Below, in pieces: positions 34,638 to 43,311 of a stretch of 64,000 nt of DNA. The stretch is from Shiella aurantiaca (GTDB lineage: Bacteria > Bacteroidota > Bacteroidia > Cytophagales > Cyclobacteriaceae), in the NCBI GenBank assembly GCA_030412945.1, contig JAUHJS010000001.1:372001-436000 (forward strand). The letters run 5' to 3'. Positions within the stretch are counted from its first letter, which is position 1. Each line of letters begins with the position of its first letter. A program made the translations under genes and the position numbers. Below the pieces are notes generated by a model, which was given only the letters and a program-made list of their open reading frames with translations, did not search any database and had not been told where the DNA came from.

Positions 34638-35447
34638 ATGCTAAAACTCAATTTAAAAAATCCCCTCGTATTCTTCGATTTAGAAACCACCGGAACCAAT
34701 ATCAGTACCGACAGGATAGTAGAAATCTCGGCCATTAAGATGGAAGTCAATGGCGACACGCAGGTGAAAACTATGCGTATCAACCCTGAGATGCCTATCC
34801 CGCTGGAATCGAGCCTGATTCATGGTATTTATGACGAGGATGTGAAGGATGCGCCTACCTTTAAAAAAGTGGCCCATCAGTATGCCCAATTCTTTGAAGG
34901 AGCCGATTTATCTGGTTTTAATATCCTAAAATTCGACATTCCTATGCTGGTGGAAGAATTCCTACGCTCAGATATCGATTTTGATATAACCCAGCGCAAG
35001 ATTATCGACAGCCAGCGGATTTTCCACATGATGGAAAAACGTAACCTTAGTGCTGCGTATCAGTTTTACTGTGGCAAAACCCTTGAAGGTGCCCATGGAG
35101 CCGAAGCCGATACCAAAGCTTGCTTGGAAGTGCTAATGGGGCAAATCGAACGCTATGAAGGTCAGCCTATGCTCGACTACTCGGGCAAGGAATTGGGGCG
35201 TATTGAAAACAATATGGAAACCCTGCACAACCTAATGGCCGAACGCATGGTAGACTTGGCCGGAAGAATTGTGTACAACAAGCAGGGCGAAGAAGTATTT
35301 AATTTTGGCAAGCATAAAGACAAAACCTTACTGTGGGTGTTCAACAACGAGCCCAGCTATTACGATTGGATGATGAAAGGCGATTTCCCGCTAGACACTA
35401 AGCGGAAACTAACTCAAATACGCTTACGAGCTTTTAATTCCAGATAA
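34638..35447 (+). CDS. DnaQ-like 3'-5' exonuclease with C-terminal DUF3820-like domain
   Basis: 269 residues. DEDDh exonuclease: motif I VFFDLETTGTN, motif II GFNILKFDIPML, motif III HGAEADTKAC (His-x4-Asp). After a linker a short C-terminal domain FNFGKHKDKTLLWVFNNEP-x-YYDWMM (residues ~225-250) matches the DUF3820 pattern (G-K-H/Y-x-G-x-x-l ... YxxW). Removes 3' nucleotides from DNA or RNA; a proofreading role is possible but its small polymerase-free form suggests repair or RNA work. Coupled to mpl with a 3-base gap; a terminator follows. Confidence 0.9.
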   Translation: MLKLNLKNPLVFFDLETTGTNISTDRIVEISAIKMEVNGDTQVKTMRINPEMPIPLESSLIHGIYDEDVKDAPTFKKVAHQYAQFFEGADLSGFNILKFDIPMLVEEFLRSDIDFDITQRKIIDSQRIFHMMEKRNLSAAYQFYCGKTLEGAHGAEADTKACLEVLMGQIERYEGQPMLDYSGKELGRIENNMETLHNLMAERMVDLAGRIVYNKQGEEVFNFGKHKDKTLLWVFNNEPSYYDWMMKGDFPLDTKRKLTQIRLRAFNSR

Positions 35448-35453
35448 ATCAAC

Positions 35454-35487
35454 ATGTTCCTGAGAAGCCCAAACTTCTCGGGAACAT
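35454..35487. terminator. Bidirectional terminator between exonuclease and CBS genes
   Basis: ATGTTCCTGAGAAG and CTTCTCGGGAACAT arms (one wobble), 6-base loop, T-rich downstream, between convergent genes. Confidence 0.7.
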
Positions 35488-35497
35488 TTCTCCTACT

Positions 35498-35944
35498 TTA
35501 CATCTCCCTCACGGCTTTTATCACATCGCGTTGGCTGATTTGGCCAACTAATTTACCGTCTTTCACTATTGGAAAGCGCCTAATGCGTTTTGATAAAAAT
35601 AACTGGGCGGCTTCAAAAACATTCATTTCAGGAGGGATGGTGGTTACGGTTTTGGTCATGTGGTCGCCCACAGTGCCCGAGAGCATAGGCATATTGTCAT
35701 ATTTGCCTTTCACCACTTCTTTGAGGCAATCGCCTTCGGAAAGCACGCCTATAAGTTCGTTGTTCTCATTCACCACAGGCCCTCCGGTAATCCGGTGCTT
35801 AATCAGGATATCGATGGCCTGAAAAATAGTTTGATCGGCCCGAAAGGTAATCAGGTCTTTGGTCATAAAATCGGATACCAACATGGGTTGGAGAGCGGCC
35901 TCTTTTACTTCTTTGGCGGCTTCTCCCTGATAGCTCATTACCAT
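35498..35944 (-). CDS. Tandem CBS-domain protein
   Basis: 148 residues made of two CBS motifs: VSDFMTKDLITFRADQT...ITGGPVVNENNELIGVLSEGD (about 23-75) and VGDHMTKTVTTIPPEMNVF...RRFPIVKDGKLVGQISQRD (about 90-142). Such stand-alone pairs bind adenine nucleotides and act as energy or ligand sensors. Start may be the Met at 35944 or two codons later. Cytosolic, single gene. Partner unknown. Confidence 0.9.
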   Translation of the reverse strand: MVMSYQGEAAKEVKEAALQPMLVSDFMTKDLITFRADQTIFQAIDILIKHRITGGPVVNENNELIGVLSEGDCLKEVVKGKYDNMPMLSGTVGDHMTKTVTTIPPEMNVFEAAQLFLSKRIRRFPIVKDGKLVGQISQRDVIKAVREM

Positions 35945-36047
35945 ATCTTTAAGGGTTTGATTTCCATTAATTTAGCCATAAAGTTTTAATTCCCCATCAC
36001 GAAAGGTCGATTTCCTGCGTATTACTTTCCAAAAAACAAAATCTGTG

Positions 36048-36055
36048 TACATTTG
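36048..36055 (+). promoter_or_regulatory. -7 box of the DUF6090-like gene
   Basis: TACATTTG matches TAnnTTTG, 20 bases before the start at 36076. A TTTC lies 18 bases upstream (36026-36029) in -33 position. Confidence 0.45.
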
Positions 36056-36075
36056 ACCTGTTAATCTTTCCTCCC

Positions 36076-36807
36076 ATGAAATTATTTGGAACCAATACCC
36101 GAAGTATTAAAACCTGGCTTTTTGAAAACTTTGTGGACTTTCTCGGGATTTTCATTTCCATCATTTTGGCCTTTACCCTTGAAAACTACGGTGAGGAGCA
36201 AAAGGAGCGCGAAAAAGAGTCGGTGTATTTAAAAAGCATGTACGAAAACCTTAACAGTGACATCCATAAAATGGAGATCAGGGTGTATGACTACGAAAAG
36301 AAAATGGAGGCCTGCCTTACCATTATCCAATCGTTAGATGCGGGATATGTTCATCATAAAGACACCATCATTACCCTCCTCAACCGTGAACTTGACTATA
36401 TCAACCTGCACAGTCCCGATAACAGCACCTATGAATCGCTCAAGTACAGTGGAGACCTTCGTCTGATTACCAATAGCAATTTCAAAATTATGCTCAGTGA
36501 GCTGGATAAGAACTACACCAGCCTCGATAACCAAGGAGCCGAGCTGGTAAGCTATGTTCGCGGGCCACAATGGCGAGGCTTTTTACTGGATAACATCGAT
36601 ATCAAAACCAGCTCCAGTCTTGATAATTCCGAGCATTTTCAGATTCAGTTTAATAACCGCACCATACACTTATTCAAGCTGTTGGAAATCTATTACTATG
36701 GCCTGAGTGCCACCATAGGTAAAGCTGAGCAAGTAAAAACGGCCTTGGAAGAGGAAATGCTAGCCAAAGAGGTGGTATTTACCAAGTACGAAGACGAAGA
36801 AAACTAA
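36076..36807 (+). CDS. Single-pass membrane protein, DUF6090-like
   Basis: 243 residues. One N-terminal transmembrane helix (FVDFLGIFISIILAFTLENY) is followed by a charged helix (GEEQKEREKESVYLKSMYEN) and a mostly helical soluble part with TYESLKYSGDLRLITN. This arrangement is shared with DUF6090-type proteins, frequent and functionally uncharacterised in Bacteroidota. It lies between the CBS gene and the FAH hydrolase gene, transcribed on its own. Role unknown. Confidence 0.75.
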   Translation: MKLFGTNTRSIKTWLFENFVDFLGIFISIILAFTLENYGEEQKEREKESVYLKSMYENLNSDIHKMEIRVYDYEKKMEACLTIIQSLDAGYVHHKDTIITLLNRELDYINLHSPDNSTYESLKYSGDLRLITNSNFKIMLSELDKNYTSLDNQGAELVSYVRGPQWRGFLLDNIDIKTSSSLDNSEHFQIQFNNRTIHLFKLLEIYYYGLSATIGKAEQVKTALEEEMLAKEVVFTKYEDEEN

Positions 36808-36917
36808 TCCGCAGGACATCAGTAGTTTATAAAAATCCGCCTCCTTTTATGGATTCGGCCTTGTGTTGTTGCCATAAGTTTTAAAAATTTGTTGGGACGT
36901 AACATCCTCTCACGCCT

Positions 36918-37529
36918 ATGAAAATTCTTGCCATTGGCCGCAATTATGCCGAGCACATTGCCGAGCTAAACAATGAAAGACCGAGCGAGCCGGTAATTTT
37001 CATGAAGCCCGATACGGCTTTGCTGAAAAACAATGCCCCTTTTTATTATCCTGATTTTTCTAAAGATATTCATCATGAGGTGGAAATCATCCTGCGTATT
37101 GGTAAAGAGGGCAAGAATATAGAAGAACGCTTTGCCCACAAATATGTGGATGGCATAGGGCTTGGAATTGATTTCACCGCCAGAGACTTGCAAGAAAAAG
37201 CCAAACAAAAAAGCCTTCCCTGGACCATCGCAAAAGGATTCAATGGCTCGGCTCCGGTTTCGGAGTTTCTCGATCCGGCACAATTTCCCGACTGGAGTAA
37301 TATCGCTTTTCGGCTAGAGGTAGATGGCATAGAAAAACAAAGCGGACATACCAGCCACATGTTGTTTTCGTTTGCCTATCAAATTGCCTATCTTTCACAG
37401 TACTTTACGCTCAAAAAAGGCGATATCCTATTTACCGGAACGCCCAAGGGAGTAGGACCTGTGCACATTGGCAATCGACTGACCGCCTATCTTGAAAACC
37501 AAAAAATGCTCGATTTTGAAGTTAAATAA
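36918..37529 (+). CDS. Fumarylacetoacetate hydrolase (FAH) family protein
   Basis: 203 residues, the size of the short FAHD1/YcgM-like branch. Family residues: N-terminal MKILAIGRNYAEH, metal-binding HHEVEIILRIGKEG, GIDFTARDLQEKAK, AKGFNGSAPVSEF, and C-terminal GDILFTGTPKGVGP. Members hydrolyse or decarboxylate acylpyruvates and oxaloacetate with a divalent metal. The stop codon overlaps the next gene's likely TTG start by 14 bases. Confidence 0.92.
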   Translation: MKILAIGRNYAEHIAELNNERPSEPVIFMKPDTALLKNNAPFYYPDFSKDIHHEVEIILRIGKEGKNIEERFAHKYVDGIGLGIDFTARDLQEKAKQKSLPWTIAKGFNGSAPVSEFLDPAQFPDWSNIAFRLEVDGIEKQSGHTSHMLFSFAYQIAYLSQYFTLKKGDILFTGTPKGVGPVHIGNRLTAYLENQKMLDFEVK

Positions 37530-39411
37530 GCTATTTACTTTCTCGTTTCTTTTTATCAGCCTTTCGCTGAAAGCGCAGGAATCAGGTTCTTATTTTTTCC
37601 CGATTCGCCCCGGTGATACCAATTTCCTAGCAGGTACCATGGGCGAGTTGCGTTCTACGCATTTCCATGCAGGTATAGATATTAAAACCTCCGGCCGTGA
37701 AGGCCTACCCGTATATGCCACGGCTTCGGGCTATATCTCACGTATCAAGATTGCCCCTGATGGCTATGGAAATAGCCTCTATTTACAGCATGAAGATGGC
37801 AACACTTCTGTTTATGCCCATTTGCAAAGCTTTAGTCAGGAAATTGCAGATTGGGTACGCGAGGAACAATACAAGGCCAAAAGCTTTTCGGTAGATCTCT
37901 TTCCTGAAGTAAACCAGTTCAAAGTAGCCAGAGGTAGCCAAATTGCCTTATCGGGCAATAGCGGTTCTTCTTCCGGCCCACATTTGCATTTTGAAATCAG
38001 GGATGCCAATCAAAATGTTCTCAATCCACTGAAATTTGCCTATTCTGAAATCAAAGACGACATCGCTCCTATTGCTCAAAAAATCGCCCTCAACCCTATG
38101 TCGAAGGAGTCGCGGGTAAACCAGCAATATGTTCGTATGGAGTTTGATTTACAAAGAAATGGTACCGATTACAATCTCATAAAACCAATTGAGGTACAAG
38201 GAATACTTGGATTGGAACTACTGGCACATGATAAACTTACCGGAGCGCCCAACAAAAATGGAATCCCTTGCATAGAAGTAAAGCTGGATGGCCAACGGGT
38301 TTTCTATCAAAACATTGAGCAGGTTTCGTTCAATGATATGCGCCAGATTTATGTGCATACCAATTACACCGTGACGGCCCAAACCGGAAAGCGCTACGAT
38401 AAGCTGTATCAAGACGATGGCAATACCCTTCCCTTTTACCAAAATGCTACTCCGGGTGGCTATCTCTACATTTCTGATACCTTGACGCACGAACTGCTCA
38501 TTAACTTATGGGATGCCTATGGCAATATCAGCTCTATCCGTGGAACCTTGATAGGAAAAAAACCTCAAACCAAGCTAGAAACCGCTCCACTCCCTCCTAT
38601 GGACAAGAGTACCTTTTATGTAGATAAAAACACGCTTGTATGCATAGCCGAGTGGGAAAATACAAGTTCAGCGGGCCATGCCGTTTTCTATTCAGGGGGA
38701 ATGAAATATGAGGTAAAACCTGACTATACCGTGGGCAATCGTTCGGTATTTTTATGGGATCTGCGCTACAGCCTACCCGATTCGGCCGATTTATGCACCA
38801 GTAAAGAATACTTCCCTTTTAAAGCCCTTGTGCCGGCTAAGCGGGAATTCAGCTATTATCAACCCTACATGGAAGTGCATTTCAGCAATAAATCGCTATA
38901 CGATACACTGTACCTGAAAACGAGCTATGAGCTTCATCCTGAAAACAGGGAAATCTTCACCCTCAATGAAGACATCTACCCGCTTCAATCCAGTATTGAT
39001 ATCGTGGTAAAACCTTCCTTATCGTATCCCAACAAAGAAAAAACCGCGGTTTACGCTACTGATGACCAAGGGAATTTCAGCTTCAATGGCGGTACGTGGC
39101 AAGGCGAAAATATGCGTTTCTCAACTCGAAACCTTGGTTCTTTTACCATCCTAACCGATACGATTCCACCAAAAATAAAGGTACTCAAGCAAAACAAAGA
39201 CCTGCTTTCTTTTGTCATAGATGATGAATTGTCGGGTGTAGCCTCTTACGAGCTATGGGTAAACAATGAATGGGTGCTGATGAATTACGATAAGAAAAAA
39301 CGACTGGTATGGTCGGAAAAACGTGATAATAGTATTCCTTTCAAAGGACCAGTACAATGTAAAGTGAGAGATAACGCAGGCAATGAATTTATTTACCTAA
39401 CCCAACTATAA
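37516..39411 (+). CDS. Secreted M23-family metallopeptidase
   Basis: About 631 residues from a TTG at 37516, which gives a clean signal peptide (KLNKLFTFSFLFISLSLKAQ); a TTG at 37492 is also open, and no suitable ATG exists. The LytM/M23 domain (about 20-175) has the zinc ligands in THFHAGIDI and SSSGPHLHFEIRD. A long beta-rich C-terminal part of unknown fold follows, ending with IDDELSGVASYELWVNNEW. Predicted to cut peptidoglycan cross-links in the periplasm. The start overlaps the FAH gene, suggesting coupling. Confidence 0.88.
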   Translation: MKLNKLFTFSFLFISLSLKAQESGSYFFPIRPGDTNFLAGTMGELRSTHFHAGIDIKTSGREGLPVYATASGYISRIKIAPDGYGNSLYLQHEDGNTSVYAHLQSFSQEIADWVREEQYKAKSFSVDLFPEVNQFKVARGSQIALSGNSGSSSGPHLHFEIRDANQNVLNPLKFAYSEIKDDIAPIAQKIALNPMSKESRVNQQYVRMEFDLQRNGTDYNLIKPIEVQGILGLELLAHDKLTGAPNKNGIPCIEVKLDGQRVFYQNIEQVSFNDMRQIYVHTNYTVTAQTGKRYDKLYQDDGNTLPFYQNATPGGYLYISDTLTHELLINLWDAYGNISSIRGTLIGKKPQTKLETAPLPPMDKSTFYVDKNTLVCIAEWENTSSAGHAVFYSGGMKYEVKPDYTVGNRSVFLWDLRYSLPDSADLCTSKEYFPFKALVPAKREFSYYQPYMEVHFSNKSLYDTLYLKTSYELHPENREIFTLNEDIYPLQSSIDIVVKPSLSYPNKEKTAVYATDDQGNFSFNGGTWQGENMRFSTRNLGSFTILTDTIPPKIKVLKQNKDLLSFVIDDELSGVASYELWVNNEWVLMNYDKKKRLVWSEKRDNSIPFKGPVQCKVRDNAGNEFIYLTQL

Positions 39412-39420
39412 CACTGTAAC

Positions 39421-39870
39421 ATGGCTTTAGTAAAAGGAACCCCAGCTCCAGCTTTTGAAGGAAAAGACCAAAACGGTCAGCCTATCAAACTGAGTGATTT
39501 CAAAGGAAAAAAGATTGTATTGTATTTTTACCCAAAGGACAACACCCCTGGCTGTACTGCTCAAGCCTGTGACCTGCGCGACAATTATCAAGCCTTACAA
39601 AAAGCAGGTTATCAGGTAATTGGCATCAGTACTGATAACGAGAAATCGCACCAAAAATTCATTGCAAAATTTGAACTTCCCTTTCCGCTCATTGCCGATG
39701 TAGATAAAACCATCCACGAGCAATACGATGTGTGGAAGGAAAAATCGATGTACGGAAAAACCTACATGGGTACCGTGCGCACCACCTACATCATTGATGA
39801 AAACGGGCTGATTGCCGAAGTAATAGAAAAGGTAAATACCAAAAATCACAGCGAACAGATACTAGGCTAA
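39421..39870 (+). CDS. bcp: Thioredoxin-dependent peroxiredoxin, Bcp/PrxQ type
   Basis: 149 residues. Reduces hydrogen peroxide and organic peroxides using thioredoxin. Peroxidatic Cys in PKDNTPGCTAQACDLRD with the resolving Cys five residues on, as in PrxQ; ISTDNEKSHQKFIAKFELPF and VRTTYIIDENG also fit. Nine bases downstream of the M23 gene, so it is probably in one transcript with FAH and M23; terminator follows. Confidence 0.95.
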   Translation: MALVKGTPAPAFEGKDQNGQPIKLSDFKGKKIVLYFYPKDNTPGCTAQACDLRDNYQALQKAGYQVIGISTDNEKSHQKFIAKFELPFPLIADVDKTIHEQYDVWKEKSMYGKTYMGTVRTTYIIDENGLIAEVIEKVNTKNHSEQILG

Positions 39871-39890
39871 ATAGCACCCAACACAGAATT

Positions 39891-39918
39891 AATAGCACCT
39901 CAGAAACGGGGTGCTATT
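39891..39918 (+). terminator. Intrinsic terminator after bcp
   Basis: AATAGCACC pairs with GGTGCTATT, followed by T-rich sequence. A second AATAGCACC at 39870 offers an alternative left arm. Confidence 0.75.
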
Positions 39919-40001
39919 TTTATGCCTAAGTTTGTGAAAATTAATCGCTAAGCAATCGTTTTAAAGTGGCACAAACGGAATATTTTTAGTTATTTCGCGC
40001 C

Positions 40002-40853
40002 ATGAATAAGATTACCGACACTCAAGAATTAAAGCGCGTAGCTTCTCAGGTGAGAAGAGATATCGTTCGCATGGTACATGCCGTTCAGTCAGGTCACCCG
40101 GGTGGCTCCTTGGGCTGCACCGACTTTATGGTTGCGCTCTATTTCAATATTTTGCGCCACAATCCGAAGTTTTCGATGGACGCCATCAATGAAGATGTAT
40201 TCTTCTTGTCCAACGGTCACATTTCGCCCGTTTGGTATAGTGTATTGGCGCGTAGTGGGTATTTTCCGGTAAACGAATTAAGTACATTCCGTAAGCTAAA
40301 CTCACGCTTGCAAGGCCATCCGGCCACCGAAGAGCACCTTCCGGGCATTCGCATAGCCAGTGGTTCGTTAGGTCAAGGCTTATCAGCTGCTATTGGCACT
40401 GCTCAAGTGAAGAAATTGAATCAAGATAAACATTTAGTGTACCTCCTTATGGGCGATGGCGAATTGCAAGAAGGCCAAGTATGGGAAGCCGCCATGTATG
40501 CCGCTCACAATGCCGTGGATAATATTATTGCCACCGTGGATGTAAACGGTCAGCAGATTGATGGCCCCACCGAGAAAGTACTTTCCTTGATGAATTTAAG
40601 GGCCAAATTTGAAGCCTTTGGTTGGATGGTAGTGGAAAGCGATGGCAATGACATGGCATCTATCGTGAAAACATTGGAACATTGCCAAGGACTAGCCGGA
40701 AAAGGTCGTCCGGTAATGAACCTCATGAAAACCGAAATGGGACAAGGCGTTGATTACATGGTGGGTACACATAAGTGGCACGGCATAGCCCCCAACGATG
40801 ACGAATTAGCCAAAGCTTTGGCGCAGTTGGAAGAAACACTAGGTGATTATTAA
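40002..40853 (+). CDS. Transketolase, N-terminal subunit
   Basis: 283 residues: the thiamine-diphosphate PP domain of a split transketolase. Motifs: VQSGHPGGSLGCTDFMVALYF, SNGHISPVWYSVLA, GQGLSAAIGTAQ and the ThDP signature MGDGELQEGQVWEAAMYAA-N. With the C-terminal subunit at 42251 it transfers two-carbon units in the non-oxidative pentose phosphate pathway. The next gene, a VWA protein, starts directly at the stop codon and separates the two halves, which is unusual. Confidence 0.93.
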   Translation: MNKITDTQELKRVASQVRRDIVRMVHAVQSGHPGGSLGCTDFMVALYFNILRHNPKFSMDAINEDVFFLSNGHISPVWYSVLARSGYFPVNELSTFRKLNSRLQGHPATEEHLPGIRIASGSLGQGLSAAIGTAQVKKLNQDKHLVYLLMGDGELQEGQVWEAAMYAAHNAVDNIIATVDVNGQQIDGPTEKVLSLMNLRAKFEAFGWMVVESDGNDMASIVKTLEHCQGLAGKGRPVMNLMKTEMGQGVDYMVGTHKWHGIAPNDDELAKALAQLEETLGDY

Positions 40854-40856
40854 TTG

Positions 40857-42245
40857 GTGTTTAAAACCCTCGCATATAGCCTCTTACTTGTTGGTTTCTT
40901 TTATTCGAATCTAGCAGAAGCGCAAGTAGCCAAGCAAAAGGTGCCTGAAAAAACCCGCATACTTTTCCTATTAGATGCCTCAGGAAGTATGTTGGCGCCT
41001 TGGGAAAAAGGCTTGCGGATGAATGTGGCCAAGGAAATCTTATCCGATTTGGTAGATTCCCTGCGCATTAACCCCAAAGTAGAGCTTGCCTTACGCGTGT
41101 ACGGACATCAATACCACCGCGATAAGCAAAACTGTGAGGATACCCGATTGGAAATCCCCTTTGGCGTAGGCAATCACGATGCCATGATTAAGCGCATAGC
41201 CGTGCTTCGACCGCAAGGCACTACGCCCCTAGCCTTTTCACTGGAAAAGGCGGCCAACGATTTCCCCAGCGACCCCAATGCTCGAAACATCATCATCATT
41301 ATTACCGATGGTATAGAATCGTGCGATGGGGATCCTTGCGCGGTTTCATTAGCCTTACAAAAGAAACGCATATTTCTTAGGCCCTTTGTGATTGGTTTGG
41401 GAATGGACAGGCAATATGAAGAACAGTTTGCCTGTCTGGGCCAGTTTTTTGAAGCCAAAGACGTGCGCTCTTTTCAACGGGTGCTGAATAAAGCCCTTGG
41501 CCAAACCTTAGGTAAAACCTCCGTATCGGTAAATCTGCAAGACCATGAAGGTCAGGCTACCGAAAAGGATGTGAACATCAGCTTTATCAATAGTTTCACA
41601 GGCGAAGCGCAATACGATTTTGTGCATTATCGATACCCGAGTGGTCAAGCCGATAGCGTAGAAATTGATGGGGTGCTAAGCTATCATTTGCAAGTAAATA
41701 CTATACCGCCTGTACGCGTGGCCAATGTGAATATCATCCCGGGAAGGCATAACGAGATTAGTGTAAAAGCTCCGCAAGGCTGGTTGGAAGTAAAGCAAAC
41801 CAATCATACAGAATACCGCAAGGGAGTACAAGTACTATTGAAAAACAAGAAAACAGGTGCTATTGAAAACATTCAATGGATACCTGACAAAATAAAATAC
41901 CTGGCCGGAACCTATGAGGTGGAGGCGCTTACTACCCCTCGGATTGTCTTCGATGAGGTGGAGATTAGCCCTAAGCAAACCACCACGCTGGAGATTCCAG
42001 CACCCGGCCTGCTCAATATCAACATGGCCGTAACGGGCATAGGTAGCGTATATGAAATCGCGCCCGATGGCCGCCAGCGCTGGATTCTGAATTTGGATGA
42101 AAACCTGCGCTTGCAGTCTATACCGATTCAGCCCGGCCAATACAAAATCGTTTTCCGAGCCCACAAGGCACTCGGAAGTAAATTCACTGAAATACAAAAC
42201 GTTAACATTACATCAGGAGCAACAGTCAATATCAAACTCTTTTAA
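40857..42245 (+). CDS. Secreted VWA-domain protein between transketolase subunits
   Basis: About 462 residues from GTG 40857 (a TTG at 40854 directly on the transketolase stop is equally open; no ATG). Signal peptide ([21 protein letters not shown]), then a von Willebrand A domain with an intact MIDAS ([38 protein letters not shown]). The remainder (200-462) is beta-rich with repeated LEV/LEI PEGA-like segments ([21 protein letters not shown]). Periplasmic or surface; metal-dependent binding to an unknown protein. No visible link to transketolase chemistry apart from tight spacing. Confidence 0.85.
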   Translation: MFKTLAYSLLLVGFFYSNLAEAQVAKQKVPEKTRILFLLDASGSMLAPWEKGLRMNVAKEILSDLVDSLRINPKVELALRVYGHQYHRDKQNCEDTRLEIPFGVGNHDAMIKRIAVLRPQGTTPLAFSLEKAANDFPSDPNARNIIIIITDGIESCDGDPCAVSLALQKKRIFLRPFVIGLGMDRQYEEQFACLGQFFEAKDVRSFQRVLNKALGQTLGKTSVSVNLQDHEGQATEKDVNISFINSFTGEAQYDFVHYRYPSGQADSVEIDGVLSYHLQVNTIPPVRVANVNIIPGRHNEISVKAPQGWLEVKQTNHTEYRKGVQVLLKNKKTGAIENIQWIPDKIKYLAGTYEVEALTTPRIVFDEVEISPKQTTTLEIPAPGLLNINMAVTGIGSVYEIAPDGRQRWILNLDENLRLQSIPIQPGQYKIVFRAHKALGSKFTEIQNVNITSGATVNIKLF

Positions 42246-42250
42246 ATCTC

Positions 42251-43204
42251 ATGGCAAAATTTACCTTCACTGAAAAAAAAGATACCCGTTCCGGATTTGG
42301 TGCCGGACTTACCGAACTCGGCAGAACTAACCCTAATGTGGTAGCACTCTGTGCCGACCTTACCGGATCGCTGAAAATGAACGATTTCCAGAAAGAAAAC
42401 CCCGACAGGTTCTTTCAGGTGGGTATTGCCGAGGCCAACATGATGGGCCTTGCCGCGGGGATGACCATAGGCGGTAAAATCCCTTTCACAGGTACTTTTG
42501 CCAATTTCTCTACCGGACGTGTGTACGACCAAATCCGCCAGTCGATAGCTTATTCGGGTAAAAATGTAAAAATATGTGCTTCACACGCGGGATTAACCCT
42601 AGGAGAAGATGGTGCTACCCACCAGATTCTGGAAGATATTGGATTGATGAAAATGCTCCCACACATGACGGTAATCAACCCCTGCGATTTCAACCAAACC
42701 AAAGCCGCCACTATCGCTTTGGCTAGCCACGTAGGCCCTGCATATTTACGTTTTGGTCGTCCTTCTGTACCTAACTTTACAGCGGCCGATCAAAAGTTTG
42801 AAATCGGAAAAGCGTGGAAGATGATTGAAGGAACGGATGTTTCCATCTTTGCTACGGGTCACATGGTGTGGCACGCGGTGGAAGCCGAAGCCATCTTGGC
42901 CGAGAAAGGTATTAAAGCAGAAGTAATCAACATTCACACCATTAAGCCTTTAGACGAATCGGCTATTATCCAGTCGGTAAGCAAAACCCGCTGTGCGGTA
43001 TCAGCCGAAGAGCACAATATTTTTGGTGGCTTGGGCGAAAGCATAGCCGGAGCGCTTAGCCGCAATTTCCCTGCTCCGCTTGAGATGGTGGGCGTAAAAG
43101 ATTCCTTTGGCGAGAGTGGTACTCCTGCCGAATTGATGAAAAAATACGGATTGAGCACCGAGGCTATTGTAGAAGCTGCGCTTAAGGCGATAGGAAGAAA
43201 ATAA
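42251..43204 (+). CDS. Transketolase, C-terminal subunit
   Basis: 317 residues: pyrimidine-binding and C-terminal domains of split transketolase. Motifs: [32 protein letters not shown] (catalytic Glu for ThDP), [16 protein letters not shown] and [10 protein letters not shown]. It partners with the subunit at 40002, although the VWA gene lies between them. It begins 6 bases after the VWA stop, and all three genes are probably one transcript ending at a hairpin. Confidence 0.94.
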   Translation: MAKFTFTEKKDTRSGFGAGLTELGRTNPNVVALCADLTGSLKMNDFQKENPDRFFQVGIAEANMMGLAAGMTIGGKIPFTGTFANFSTGRVYDQIRQSIAYSGKNVKICASHAGLTLGEDGATHQILEDIGLMKMLPHMTVINPCDFNQTKAATIALASHVGPAYLRFGRPSVPNFTAADQKFEIGKAWKMIEGTDVSIFATGHMVWHAVEAEAILAEKGIKAEVINIHTIKPLDESAIIQSVSKTRCAVSAEEHNIFGGLGESIAGALSRNFPAPLEMVGVKDSFGESGTPAELMKKYGLSTEAIVEAALKAIGRK

Positions 43205-43207
43205 GAA

Positions 43208-43228
43208 GGAGGCCTCTAAGAGGCCTTT
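43208..43228 (+). terminator. Hairpin after the transketolase operon
   Basis: AGGCCTC and GAGGCCT around TAA, extended by two G-U pairs, followed by a pyrimidine-rich stretch. Short but at the right place. Confidence 0.5.
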
Positions 43229-43295
43229 CCCCTTATTATTCGATGGATATTAAATAGTTTTTACGGCTTTACCTTACGCATACTATAATTTTTTT

Positions 43296-43303
43296 TAGAT
43301 TTG
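43296..43303 (+). promoter_or_regulatory. -7 box of the first PD40-OmpA gene
   Basis: TAGATTTG matches TAnnTTTG, only 8 bases before the ATG at 43312. Initiation would be leaderless there, or leave a short leader before the alternative ATG at 43324. Confidence 0.45.
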
Positions 43304-43311
43304 AGCTTGTA

